Shown here piece by piece: positions 31,799 through 43,775 of a DNA stretch of 64,000 bases; position 1 is the stretch's first letter; every line of letters starts with the position of its first letter. The notes beneath the pieces are model-generated. The model saw nothing but the letters and a program-made list of their open reading frames with translations, searched no databases and had not been told where the DNA came from. Where the stretch lies: assembly GCA_025603075.1 (NCBI GenBank), contig MU626331.1, positions 1 to 64,000 on the forward strand, in the 5' to 3' direction. The position numbers were made by a program, and so were the translations under genes. This stretch comes from Neoconidiobolus thromboides FSU 785 (taxonomy: Eukaryota > Entomophthoromycota > Entomophthoromycetes > Entomophthorales > Neoconidiobolaceae).

Positions 31799-32235
31799 AT
31801 AAATTTGCTCAAATAATGTCAAATTGATAATGCAGTAAGTTTTCATACTAGTTAAATTCTTGAATGTAATTTTTTATTTATCTAAGTATCAATAAAAAAA
31901 CCAATAATATAAATTTTATTTTTCATGTGTTATCTTTTATTGTAAAAATACGTATTTAGTATTGAAAAAATTCCACATTTATTGTATCTATATGTGTATC
32001 ATTACAATTGTAAGGTTGCTTAGTAAAATCAGCTATTTTTACTACTACACTTAATTGCTTTATAAGCAATCAAAAGTTTAAACTATTTTTTTAATTATAG
32101 TTATAAACTCGATTAGATTTATTTTCTAATTTCTCTTAGTATAAGCCAATTCCATGAACCATAATACTATAGGACTAACTTGAGTCCTTAGCTAAAGCCC
32201 AATAAAAATAGATGATCTGATCCAAATGAAAATAA
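31760..32235. other. Intergenic
   Basis: The first 39 bases belong to the inverted repeat (tRNA upstream flank). The rest is featureless A+T-rich DNA. Confidence 0.5.
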
Positions 32236-32571
32236 CTAACGGGACCATCTATTACGTATTCCAAACAAGTCAAGTATATCCCTAACTACTGGAAGTGAGG
32301 AGACGAGTCCTCCACTGCCACTTTTTTTGGCATACACTACTGGACCCCTCTCTTGCTCTTGGGCAAAATTGGGGTTTGGGAAGTTGCTATCAGAATCAGA
32401 CCCAGAACCAGAACCAGAGCCTTGGAAATCTCCTTGTTGGCTTCCGCTGTACTCTGCTTGTAAAAAATCTGGTAACCAACTAAGTTGAAAGACAGGAGTT
32501 GGGCTATCTGGATATCGACGAAATATACAGTGACAGAAGGCTATTAAATATATTAAAATTATTAGCTTCAT
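32236..32571 (-). CDS. Small secreted Ser/Gly-rich protein
   Basis: 111 codons, start ATG followed by a signal peptide (MKLIILIYLIAFCHC). A possible dibasic site is at FRRYP. The middle has a GSGSGSGSDSDS tract, then an acidic/Gln segment, then KKSGSGG, which could be a second Kex2 cut, releasing a C-terminal LVSSLPVVRDILDLFG peptide plus IRNRWSR. The gene is clearly higher in G+C than its surroundings. TATATATAC lies about 65 nt upstream. No known family. It could be a processed extracellular peptide precursor, but the dibasic sites are only suggestive. Confidence 0.7.
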   Translation of the reverse strand: MKLIILIYLIAFCHCIFRRYPDSPTPVFQLSWLPDFLQAEYSGSQQGDFQGSGSGSGSDSDSNFPNPNFAQEQERGPVVYAKKSGSGGLVSSLPVVRDILDLFGIRNRWSR

Positions 32572-34063
32572 TGGTATTTAAATTATTTAAATTATTTAAT
32601 AAATAATCTTAGAATGTGTATTGAAGCTTTGTATATATATTCACTTTGAGATATTCTCGAACTATATTAGTGGATCTTAATAAATCTTAAGTATAGTTTA
32701 AACTTTTATTTATTTATTTGGCTAGTTTGTCATTTGTCATTTTGGATCACTTTAAGATAGTATAGATTGTTTGACAAACAAACTATATATCAAAGTCCAA
32801 AGATCTTTATATTATTATTGTTTTTCCTATGATTAAAAGTAAATATAGCATTTTTTAATATTCAATTTAGGAGAAAATGTATACTTTGGATTTAGGTTTC
32901 ATGCTTACCTTATTTGGTATTGAAGATAAAACCTCTGTAATTTTACCAAACATTTACCTATTAGTAATATTTATTTATAAATATCAATGGTTCAATATTG
33001 CTGATTACACAATTCACTAAGTTTTAAATATAATAAATGAAGCATTTAATCTAAATGTGAGTATATGTTGGCTTAGTTATTGAGCTTTTTAGTGTTTTAA
33101 GTTAATAAGATATTGTTAAAAAAATTTATTCTGAAGATTTAATGATTGCCTATTAAAATTCAAATATAAATTACAAGGATCTAAAATGGCAAACTCATTT
33201 TTATATTAATAGATAGTAGATGCTATTTTAAGTACATGTGGGGGAATATCAATTAGTTGGATACTACTTTCAAACACTAAATTTTTAGTTCGTATCTCAA
33301 GTATTCAAAATAACATAAACAACCACGATATCTAACTAAATGATATTTATTATTTCAAGGAGCTTAATTATCATTACAAAGTAATCTATTGATTTTTATT
33401 TAACTTTCAATTACATTTGCTAAAGTTCAATTGAGAAGCAATAAGCGACAATTTTTACAACAATCAATTTATATCATTATCATGATTTGTAGTTTAGTTA
33501 TTAAAGTTTCGCTTTAAAATAAGCAGTTAGCTACTTCATAACTGATCTTTAACAGTCGTAAAGACAATTTTTTTGTTAGAGTAGCTCTAACAACTCGGAT
33601 TGCTATAAAATTAATTCTTAAAAATACCAAAAGCAAATAACTTATATCAAAAAAGAGTCGTAATTACCAAATGCTTTTATTGATATTCTCACCATAAATC
33701 ACCTATCCCGAAGTCATTTTAACAAGACTTTAAAACCCACCTTGATTACATTTCCTTCCACTCCAAGTCATTAATTTGATTTAAGAATTGCCCTTTAAAA
33801 ATTAAAAGTTATGATTAATAATAATTAAATGGGGTATAAAAAAGTAGACATTAAAAAGCGTAGTATGTTAGATATAGAAATAATATAGAATATGAAAAGT
33901 ATCTAAAAGATTTTGGTTATAAACAATAAAAAGCTACTTACAGTTGAAATAGAGGATTAAAAAGAGAATTAAAGATATTTTAATTAAGATATATTAATCT
34001 AGAAAAAAAAATTAAGTATGATTAAAGAACGAACAACATCCTTAATCCTCTAAATAGAGTAAA
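32572..34063. other. Intergenic
   Basis: 1.5 kb between the small secreted gene and RAS1. I see no element copies or coding segments. Confidence 0.5.
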
Positions 34064-34877
<814 letters not shown>

Positions 34878-36682
34878 GACTTAATAATAATACAAATAGA
34901 ATGGATAATTAAAGTAAGGAGGATTAGGGAATTTAATTAATAGAAACTAGGGAAAAAGGAATTGGTAGATTAAAAAATGGAATTTTAAGCAAATAAAAAA
35001 TAGCAAATTTGGAATTTTATGCAGAGTTATTATAAAGTGATTGGAATAATAATGAATTTCGAACACTTTTTTGGCGACTTATTCTTAGTTTTTAATACAA
35101 AAGTTAGATATTAAAAATTTAAAACTTTGAAAATGTTACCACTTTAAAGACAAAATTTATTTTTATTTCTCTTATTATTTAAAACTTCAATGCTTCTTCA
35201 CCCTTTTACATTTAAAATAAAACAATATAAATTAGCTATTACAACTATGTAGAACAAAACAAAAATAAAAGTTAACCAGATCAAACTTAACAAACGTCCA
35301 CTAATTGGTTAAAAATTAAGGTCCAAAATCAGGTGGAGACCCTATCATTAAGTTAGAAATTCCTTGATTTGGAAATTGTCCCCTTCTTTAAGTTCTTGGT
35401 GCATCACCTTGCCTTTGATTGGTAACTCATTTTTCAAACCCTCCACTAAATTTTTACTATTTTGTTTTAGTAGCTATTGGGGATGATTTAATGCCTAACA
35501 TTAATTTTTATTTAAAAAATTAAGCTATTTGAATTTTAGTTCATACTTTTAAGTACAATTTGTTTAAATTACCTCTTGTATAACTATTGATTTATGGATT
35601 TATGAAACTCATCATAAATAATATACTCGGTTATCAATTTATTCTATCTTATTTGAACCAAACTCTTAGTCATAAAATTATTACTTCATTTTCTTAAAAG
35701 TGTTAATCCAACTACAAAACCGTTATTTTTGTATAAGATTAAAATTTTAAAGATTTTAATAGAATGTACTCTTTTTTTATAATTTTTTACATTTATGTAT
35801 AATCATCACCCATCAAGTCGTTGAGGTTGTTTAATATGCTGTTAAATTTAAACTTTGACATTTTTTAAAACGTAAGGTTTTTAAGATTTATTTCTCAACA
35901 ATAATTAAGGTTTTATAGCCAATCTAAAGTAATATTTGTATTTTATAATACTAACTTAAGAAGGGGAGACAATAGATGAAGCATTTCAGTAGTACCCTTT
36001 TTATACTATGTTGCAATACCATAATGTTAAGTTGTCTTTTTTCAATAGTCAATGTGGCTTGATAAAAGTGAACTAGCTTTTTGGAAATCTCGCTTATAAT
36101 TTCTGGGTATAGATGGAGTATTTAAAAAGTAGCAATATTAATAAAAAACATAGCTCATTTATGATGCTGCTATTAAATGCCAAAAACTTGAATATCCACA
36201 TAACGGTCAATTAGAATCTTGCTTATTTACAAAAATAGCCTTATGGTAATAATAGAAATTTTATAAAGTAGATTCATGTGTTAAAATAGCAATCTTATAA
36301 ATAACAGGAGTTGGAGATTAAAACGCTCAGCTTTATTTTTCAACGAAGTTACTTGGCTAGACGAATTTGATTTTTAATATCTAAAACACCAAATTGAGCT
36401 ACATTTAGCTGGTATCTTCATAGTTGTTTAAAAGTCATAAAATCACAATCAATTTTTAAAGTCTGATCCTTATTTTTAGGAGAATTTTAACACAAATTAT
36501 TTCTTAAATGAGCATTTAGATTACAAAAGAGTTCTAATAATTGTAATTGTGTAAATAAAGTGCTTATAAAAATACCACTTAGGTAGCTTGCCCTTATAGA
36601 GTTGCAACAGTCGTAAATGCATTCATTTTGATTCGCAAATTAAAATTGTAATTTATATATTATTTTAATAATAACATGTATA
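34878..36682. other. Intergenic with one family B copy
   Basis: Contains the diverged family B copy at about 36402-36548 and an isolated family-B-like terminus (ATAGAGTTGCAACAGTCGTA) at 36597. Otherwise nothing is recognised. Confidence 0.5.
36402..36548 (+). mobile_element. Family B TIR element, diverged
   Basis: Interior AGTCTGATCCTTATTTTTAG, ATTATTTCTTAAATGAGCAT and the terminus AGAGTTCTAATAATTGTAA line up with TTGATCCTCATAG, ATTTTCTTAAACGAACAG and AGAGTTACAGCAGTTGTA of the 45405 copy. The left terminus is unclear. Confidence 0.5.
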
Positions 36683-36754
36683 TCTCGGGTAGTATAGTGG
36701 TGAGTATCCCCGCCTGTCACGCGGGAGACCGGGGTTCAATTCCCCGCTCGAGAG
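36683..36754 (+). tRNA. tRNA-Asp (GTC), copy 3
   Basis: Identical in sequence to the pair at 30975 and 31688, but with different flanks apart from TATA just before the gene. Pol III termination would use TCTTTTAC downstream. Confidence 0.96.
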
Positions 36755-37551
36755 TGATTATATCTTTTACTTGAGAAGTATAACTTTTAATGTAAGAACC
36801 AAACAGAAAACAGCTATTTTTACAATCATTAATTATAACTTAAGTGATGTTTTATTATAGATCAATAAACATTAGTTTTTTTTACAAATAACTTTGGCTT
36901 TTTGATAAGCATTTAAAGATAGAAATGTAACAGCAAGGCGTTTTTACTTTAGAGTGAATTGTTAATAGAACAAATTGAAATACGCTATTAAAACTAATGA
37001 CTATTGCTTAATAAAGTCGAAATTACCTAGAAAACCCTAATACTAATTTTATTTTCCTTAATGTTTTTTGTTCCCCTTTTTGCAATTTTTATAATATAAA
37101 ACAATTTGGAATAATTTGTCTTCCTTAAAATTTAGCTTTGCATGTTTAAGCCAAAGTGCTTAAGCCTATACATTGTTTAAATGTGTTAAAATATGTACAA
37201 AAGATATACAGGATTATTATGATTAAATGAAAATAATCATAGTTAAAAACTGAATTTATTTTATTTTTATTTCAAATGCTAAAAAATAACCTTTTTAAAA
37301 AAGCATTAATTTTTTTTAGCAAAGCCCTGCTGAATCTTATTGGGCTAAAACTAAGTGTACAGTAGTGTATGATTGGTAGACAATAAAATAAAGCGTACTA
37401 TTGGATAATGTAGTATGTTACGTTTTAATTTGTTGACTATTACGAATACATTAGTGGGATGAATTGTTGTAGCAATTTGAATTGTTTAGATAGATTTTAA
37501 TATTCAGTATCCCTCTTTCCAATTTTATAAGTTTGAAATCAACAATAAAAA
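36755..37551. other. Intergenic, 5' region of THO2
   Basis: No repeat copies and no clear TATA box. Nothing further seen. Confidence 0.5.
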
Positions 37552-40500
37552 ATGGAATTTCCAAATGCTTTGCTATCTATAAATGTCGCTGAAATGAACA
37601 GCGAGAGTATCTATCAAATAGTTCGGGAAATCAAAACTGAAAATATGGTTATCGTTCTTGTTTTTTTCATCTTATCTTTTATCAATAATCCTTTTGAATT
37701 TCAATTGATTGAACTCGCTATACAACACCTCCGTGACCAAGCTAATAACTTTGATGAGATCATGGGTGATGCTTTATTTACTGTTGAGAATCAAGTCGAA
37801 TCAGAAGAGCATGTTGCTCTATTTTATAAGTTTATTTTAGGGTTGCTGACTCATGGCTACATCTCTGAAGACGCTCTTGGTGAAAGGCTTGACTTTAAAA
37901 CACTCAAAAGCCTTAAGCTCATTAGGGACGATGGGAACTTAAACAAAAGGCTTGTCCGATATAATACTGCTCAATTGTATAAACAGGTTAAATTCAATTT
38001 GTTACATGAGTCTTCACTTGGGTATAGTGCTCTTTTCAATGTCATCTTTTGTGCTTTTATGGATAAGACACCTATTGAGGTTGTTCATCGGGATATAGCT
38101 CATTTAGTTGGGGTTCATGCTCTTGATCCTGCCCATGTAATTGACATCGTTATCTCTGTATTTGCCCAATGCCTTGAAGATAATTATGAATACTTTTTAT
38201 TTTTGCTAAGTAATTCTCCTTGGTTTAACAATGATCGAGAATTAGGGATCAAAACTTTTACTGATATAATTGCTTTTAAATTGGCTAATCTTTTGGTACT
38301 TGGTAATGTATCAGAATCCGATTGTATCAGATATTATCACGTTGCTGCTTTGCTTATTAAATGCGGTTTAGTTGACTTAGAGGTCCTTTATTGCAGGCTC
38401 TCTCCTTCAGACGAAAAATGGCAAGAAATTTATAAGGAATGCTTATACGACATGAAAACTCAAAAGCATAAATTAGCGCAAGGTGTTATGGCAAGTCTTG
38501 ATGAAACTTCATCAAATGAGGACGAGGATACAAAAAAGGAAGAAGAAACGGAAATAGAAGTCGAACCACCTAATCAAAAGCTAGGCTTACTTCGTGCTTT
38601 ACTATCAATAGGTGCTCTTAATGGCTCACAATGGGTTATTTGTACTGAACCTACCTTCCTTGCTGCTGATCCTATCAGCTGTAAGCTTTTATGCAGAGTT
38701 ATTAATAGAATGATTGATTCTGCCGGAGAAGTCCATAATCCTTCATTTTGCCCAGGGAAATTAGTAGGACTTTCTGGACCATCTAAGAATGCACCAACTA
38801 TTGACAAGATGGAAGTTGCTCTTGATCCATTAACTTGCCAGATTAACCACGAATTCTATTGTAAAAACTGGGATAACGAGATTGTAAAATTAGGAATTAC
38901 GTTTGATAAATTTGATCACGTGTTTCATTGGTTGCACTATTTAGGACCTAACATCAATGACTCTTTATTATATAATAAATTAGCCAGCATGGCTAAAAAG
39001 CCACTTGAAGACAATATCAACCGTTTAACAGATACACCTTGGTATCAAGTATTAATGAAAACTTTATTACCAGGGTTACAATTTGTGGGTATGAATATAG
39101 GAATCTTTGGTGTATTATGGGAAACGGTGCGCAAGTTACCCACAGGCTTGAGGTATGGTATCTATGGTTTATGGGCTGATAAATCTTTTTCTACTGCTGA
39201 GTTTAAAGCCAAAAGAAATTCAATTAGGATTCAATCAAATCAGCTTATTACTAGGATCACTGACCAGAATTCTGAAGATTTTGCTAGATATTTCAAAGAG
39301 TTGATTTATAAAGATCCTATTGTTGCTATTCACAAGGTTTTATTAGATGTCATGATTTACAACCGTCTTAGCCCTTATCTTGACACTTTTCAATTTATTG
39401 CTGACTTTATACCTGACGTTTTTGTCTTTACTTTTCTTAACTTTTTAAGCGATCCAGAAGCCGGAGACTTACAAGAATCTTCCCGTCTTAAAGATGACTG
39501 TATTAACACTGGAGATTGGCTAAGAAATTTGGCTGACTTTGTTACTCTTATTTCAAGAAAAACTAAAGTATTCCGTTTAGACATACTCTTTACATACATC
39601 ATTGACCAGTTACATGCAGGGAATGGTTTTGATCTTGCCTTCCTTTCAGCATTGCTTCATAAAATGGGTGGTGTAGATAGTACTGAAAATGTCAGTGATG
39701 TTTACTTTTTAAGTGGAGGAAAAAATCTCAGAACTGAGGCCTTCCCACAAGGAGCTTCAATCAAAGCTTCATCCAGCAGTGCTTCTCGTTTATATGAATC
39801 CCTTATAGACTCTAAGTCCTTACCAATATTACTTGTACTACTCTGTCAACATTTGCAAAGCGTCATTTATGACAATAAGTGCACTCCTTACTTAGAGGAA
39901 CGTGAAATCAATGGTAAGAACCTTGTTCCTGGATTAAAGGATTCTTTTATAGCCAAATACCATGGTGGGCTTTCTTTCACTAAAGTTAGAGCTTCTCATT
40001 ATACTTCTGTACAAGACATTTTGCATCGTCTTACTGATTTTTTGTATATTCAACTAGACCCGAAGATCAAAGACCCCTTCATCCTTCCTTCTTTAGATCA
40101 ACTAGTGCATAATTACAAACTATCGCCCACATTAGCATTCAATATCATTAGACCTCTACTATCTTGTGGTGTGTATAACGAATATATATCTGAGTCCAGG
40201 ACTTCTAATATAAATAATGAGATTGAACAGAATGAGACAGTTGAAGGAAAAGAACAGCTTGATCAAAATAGTACTGTAAATCTTGGTCAAGAAAACTCAG
40301 AAACACCTAATAAGATTTGGTTAAATAGTATTAAACCTATTTTCACCCAAATAGAGAATTTTATCAATAAGCCTGTTTTATCAATAATTAATGTTGGTTT
40401 TTATGCTACTTTTTGGCAACTTAGATTGTACGATATCAACATTCCTTTTGTCCAATATCAAGCCCAATTCGATATTTTTGATCCACAAATTCAGTCGCTT

Positions 40501-43137
40501 ATAAGTGATAGTAAAAAGAGACGCCTTAATTCTGAGGAAAAAGAAAGGCTTGGTGAGCTTAGGGAGCGTCGCGAAGCCTTAGAAAAAGAGTTAGAGACTC
40601 AGAAAAGACTATATGCTTTAACAACTAACCGAATCAATCGTGAGAAGGATAATTGGTTTGCTACAGATGCGAACCCATCCGATATCATGGACCACATCAT
40701 TACTTCCTGCCTAATTCCTCGCCTTGTATTTTCTGATTCTGATGCAGTTTATTGTGCAAAATTTTTGTTCCTGTTACATTCATTTAATTTTAAGAGCTTT
40801 TCAATTACAATAATGGTTACTAAACTTTTAAAGTACTTCAAACAACTTTTATCTACTTGTACCAAATCCGAAGGACGTTTCCTTGCTCTTTTCACCAAAG
40901 AATTATTTCAGTTTTTAAAGAATTGGTATTCTAAAGAGGAAGAATATAAAAAAGATATCATAGAAAAGAAGTGTTATGGGTTTGCTTTAAATTCTGGATT
41001 ATTGGAAATCCCGAACATTGAAAATATTCAATCTGATTATCTTCCACATGATGAATATTGTAAACTTTATCACCAATGGGAAGCTAATCTATTTAATATA
41101 TGTTGTTTTGGCCTAGATTCTGCTCAGTACCTTCAGACATTTAACACAGTTGAAATACTCGTAAAGCTAGACAATATCTTCCCACGTTCAAACACGCACA
41201 TTGAAGGCTTAATCAGAAAAGCTGATGATGCAATTGCCAACGACTCCAACAGAGAATATACTTCTTTACTTATTACTTATCGTGGTATATTGCAATTCAT
41301 GATTAGGGCAAAACAAAATAACGAAAATAGGCCACCTAACGGTGCAGATCCTAGAAGAGAATCAACCACGCGAGCTAATAGGCCAAACAATACAGATCCA
41401 TATTCTAGACAAAACCGTCCTTCTAATATTGGTTCAAGAACTACCACTTCAAGGGATGATGGCTCAAGAGCTAATCCCAGACCTGATAGAGGAAGTTCTA
41501 GAAATGACTATGATAGAAACACCAGAAGATCTCCTGCGCGCACCTCCAACTCAACCCGCCATTCTAGTGGAAGGACTAGACCAACGTCCCGAGGTAGAGA
41601 AGATGAAGGCCTTTCATCAACCCAACGTAGGCCTGAAACATCCCCTGGTAATGGGCAATCTCGCTTGCAAACTGGTGAGCCAGGGCTTAAAGAACAACCT
41701 TATACTAAGCAAGAGGTGCAAGTCGATCAAAATCAAAGTCAAAGCACTCAAAGTCGTGATGCTGGTTATGTACGTAATGATCAACCATCTCAACGATCTA
41801 GATCGGATGAATTTAAGGAGCATGTGAATAATGTTCCTCAATCTAATATTGAACCTAAATCCAATGCTCCAGCCCACAGCGGTCAACGTCGTCAACCACT
41901 AACCAACGCTAGGCCCCCGGTAGCTCAACAAGTTGACCAAAAGCCTTATCCTTCAAATAACAATAAGAACCAAGCTCCAACATCTCAACAAAAAAGTCCA
42001 GAGCAAAGGCTTCAACCCCAATCCAACATAGACAAAGCTCCACCATCTCAATCTCAGCCTAATAATCCTGGGCAAAGAAATCAACCTCCATTCAATGATA
42101 ATAAAGTCTCAACTCCTCAACTCCAATCTAATAACTCTAATCAAAATCATCAAGTCTCATCTAGTAACAATAGACCTGCCCCACCCCAATCTTATCCAAG
42201 CAACTCTGGTTCACTTGGACAAAGGAACCAACCTCTACAGAATGAAAACAGAAACCCTCCCCTCTCTCAATCACGTTCTAATAACAGATATGATAAATTA
42301 GGAGATAGACTATCAGGTCCTCAGAAGCATCAATCTAATGACGTACAGGGACCACAAAGAGCATCTGGGTCAATGAATACAAGCACTAATAGCCAAGGTC
42401 GTGTTGTAGCTAATAACAATCCAGGCAGTTATGCTAATGAAAGAGTCCATTCATCCCAGGGAAATGAACACCAACAAATGCCTGTAAGAGGTACTCGTAA
42501 TATTGTAGCTAATACCAATGAACAACGTGATCATCGTGATTATCCCGATCAGCGCAATCAACGCCAAGATAACAGGCAGGAGTTGTTCAACTCAACGAAT
42601 CAACACAATCAACGTCAAGATCCATCTAATAATTCAACAAACCAAGGAATGCGCTCAAGTAATCCTCAAGTAAGAAGCCCTAAGCGCCAGCGTGGGGATA
42701 ATATGGGAGGTTATCAAAACAATGAGGGAAATTTCCGTAATACAAAAGGGAAATTTAACAACGAACAAGATGATTATGACAATCACTATAAACAGGGTCA
42801 ATATAAAGACCACTATCCCCATATGGATCAAAACAACTTTGACAGAAATCGTCGACACGATAATTTCAATCGTTCTAGGAACTTAATGAATGCTCATTTA
42901 CGTGATTCACGTGGCAATTTTGGGAATCAGCATAGAGATGGTTTCCAAGGGCAAAATCAACGTAGAGATCAAAATCAACGCAGAGATGATGATTATCAAG
43001 GTCAGCGCAGAGATGGTGATGATGACTTTCAGGGCCAAAATCAACGCAGAGATCAAAATCAACGTAGAGATAATGATGACTTTCAAGGGCAACCACCTCG
43101 TGGTAATTATTATTCAGGCTCTCGCTCTCGCCGTTAA
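37552..43137 (+). CDS. THO2: THO complex subunit 2 (mRNA export/transcription elongation)
   Basis: A single uninterrupted frame of 1861 codons. The N-terminal half is helical THO2/THOC2-like. The signature block NQKLGLLRALLSIGALNGSQW follows an acidic DEDTKKEEE stretch (about residues 323-343). The central region has the LEKELETQKR coiled coil, and ITSCLIPRLVFSDSDAVYC is the conserved C-terminal THO2 motif (about 1048-1066). Known role: largest scaffold of the nuclear THO/TREX complex, which couples transcription to mRNP packaging and export and limits R-loops. Residues about 1253-1861 form a long disordered tail rich in Asn, Gln, Arg, Ser and Pro. It ends in tandem units of type GQNQRRDQNQRRD and an SGSRSRR end, likely RNA-binding, as in other THO2 tails. 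It is unusual here for having no introns while MTG1, RAS1 and the WD40 gene have four or five. Confidence 0.93.
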   Translation: MEFPNALLSINVAEMNSESIYQIVREIKTENMVIVLVFFILSFINNPFEFQLIELAIQHLRDQANNFDEIMGDALFTVENQVESEEHVALFYKFILGLLTHGYISEDALGERLDFKTLKSLKLIRDDGNLNKRLVRYNTAQLYKQVKFNLLHESSLGYSALFNVIFCAFMDKTPIEVVHRDIAHLVGVHALDPAHVIDIVISVFAQCLEDNYEYFLFLLSNSPWFNNDRELGIKTFTDIIAFKLANLLVLGNVSESDCIRYYHVAALLIKCGLVDLEVLYCRLSPSDEKWQEIYKECLYDMKTQKHKLAQGVMASLDETSSNEDEDTKKEEETEIEVEPPNQKLGLLRALLSIGALNGSQWVICTEPTFLAADPISCKLLCRVINRMIDSAGEVHNPSFCPGKLVGLSGPSKNAPTIDKMEVALDPLTCQINHEFYCKNWDNEIVKLGITFDKFDHVFHWLHYLGPNINDSLLYNKLASMAKKPLEDNINRLTDTPWYQVLMKTLLPGLQFVGMNIGIFGVLWETVRKLPTGLRYGIYGLWADKSFSTAEFKAKRNSIRIQSNQLITRITDQNSEDFARYFKELIYKDPIVAIHKVLLDVMIYNRLSPYLDTFQFIADFIPDVFVFTFLNFLSDPEAGDLQESSRLKDDCINTGDWLRNLADFVTLISRKTKVFRLDILFTYIIDQLHAGNGFDLAFLSALLHKMGGVDSTENVSDVYFLSGGKNLRTEAFPQGASIKASSSSASRLYESLIDSKSLPILLVLLCQHLQSVIYDNKCTPYLEEREINGKNLVPGLKDSFIAKYHGGLSFTKVRASHYTSVQDILHRLTDFLYIQLDPKIKDPFILPSLDQLVHNYKLSPTLAFNIIRPLLSCGVYNEYISESRTSNINNEIEQNETVEGKEQLDQNSTVNLGQENSETPNKIWLNSIKPIFTQIENFINKPVLSIINVGFYATFWQLRLYDINIPFVQYQAQFDIFDPQIQSLISDSKKRRLNSEEKERLGELRERREALEKELETQKRLYALTTNRINREKDNWFATDANPSDIMDHIITSCLIPRLVFSDSDAVYCAKFLFLLHSFNFKSFSITIMVTKLLKYFKQLLSTCTKSEGRFLALFTKELFQFLKNWYSKEEEYKKDIIEKKCYGFALNSGLLEIPNIENIQSDYLPHDEYCKLYHQWEANLFNICCFGLDSAQYLQTFNTVEILVKLDNIFPRSNTHIEGLIRKADDAIANDSNREYTSLLITYRGILQFMIRAKQNNENRPPNGADPRRESTTRANRPNNTDPYSRQNRPSNIGSRTTTSRDDGSRANPRPDRGSSRNDYDRNTRRSPARTSNSTRHSSGRTRPTSRGREDEGLSSTQRRPETSPGNGQSRLQTGEPGLKEQPYTKQEVQVDQNQSQSTQSRDAGYVRNDQPSQRSRSDEFKEHVNNVPQSNIEPKSNAPAHSGQRRQPLTNARPPVAQQVDQKPYPSNNNKNQAPTSQQKSPEQRLQPQSNIDKAPPSQSQPNNPGQRNQPPFNDNKVSTPQLQSNNSNQNHQVSSSNNRPAPPQSYPSNSGSLGQRNQPLQNENRNPPLSQSRSNNRYDKLGDRLSGPQKHQSNDVQGPQRASGSMNTSTNSQGRVVANNNPGSYANERVHSSQGNEHQQMPVRGTRNIVANTNEQRDHRDYPDQRNQRQDNRQELFNSTNQHNQRQDPSNNSTNQGMRSSNPQVRSPKRQRGDNMGGYQNNEGNFRNTKGKFNNEQDDYDNHYKQGQYKDHYPHMDQNNFDRNRRHDNFNRSRNLMNAHLRDSRGNFGNQHRDGFQGQNQRRDQNQRRDDDYQGQRRDGDDDFQGQNQRRDQNQRRDNDDFQGQPPRGNYYSGSRSRR

Positions 43138-43775
43138 AAGCCTTTAAGTATGTTTGGTTCATTTTTAAATTCAAAGTTTATTACTCAATAGTTTTATAGA
43201 GTTGGGTATAAATATATGGCGTTGATTATAATAATATTTCCTATCAAACATGAACTTTATTTTCTCAATAAATTTATAATATTTGAAATAAGTTTCTTGT
43301 ATCGTTTATTTGAATAAGTCTAAAATAAATTATAAAATTATGAAGATGGGAGTAAATTTAAAAATGGTTTAGGATTAAAATATGGGGATGTATTTATTAT
43401 TTGAGAGCTTTACTAATAATTTTTCCGCTTAAATAGCGCTTAAAAGATGGAAAAAGTAATGAAATCAAAAAAAATATCCTCATATATATAATCTTTAAAT
43501 TTATTTAGGTTTAAGTTTGTAAAGTTATGTGAGTATTTTTTTATCCCATTATTTTATCTGCTTTTTATACTATGAAAATAATGGGAAACTATTAACTAAA
43601 CGTTAAAGTAAAAAAGTATCCCAATATGAGGGGTACTATAAAAATAAACAAAACAGCATTTTTAAAATAAGTAAAAGCGGGAAAAGGTGAGTTTTGGGTT
43701 TAAACTGTCTCACGTTAAAAGTAGATTTACTAAATTTAATATCAAATAGTTAATTAATTTATATATATTGTTCAA
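43138..43775. other. Convergent intergenic region, THO2/tyrosinase
   Basis: Contains one family A element (43381-43484). A direct shadow of that motif (ATGGGAAACTATTAAC) near 43580 is not a copy. Nothing else. Confidence 0.55.
43381..43484 (+). mobile_element. Family A TIR element, full length
   Basis: TATGGGGATGTATTTATTAT start, core CGCTTAAATAGCGCTTAAAA, ATGGAAAAAGTAATGAAATC, end ATATCCTCATA. Confidence 0.82.

Noticed and set aside
41342-43174. Several 60-160 codon frames overlapping the THO2 tail on both strands
   Set aside because: They are by-products of the biased Asn/Gln/Arg repeat composition; the THO2 frame explains the region.
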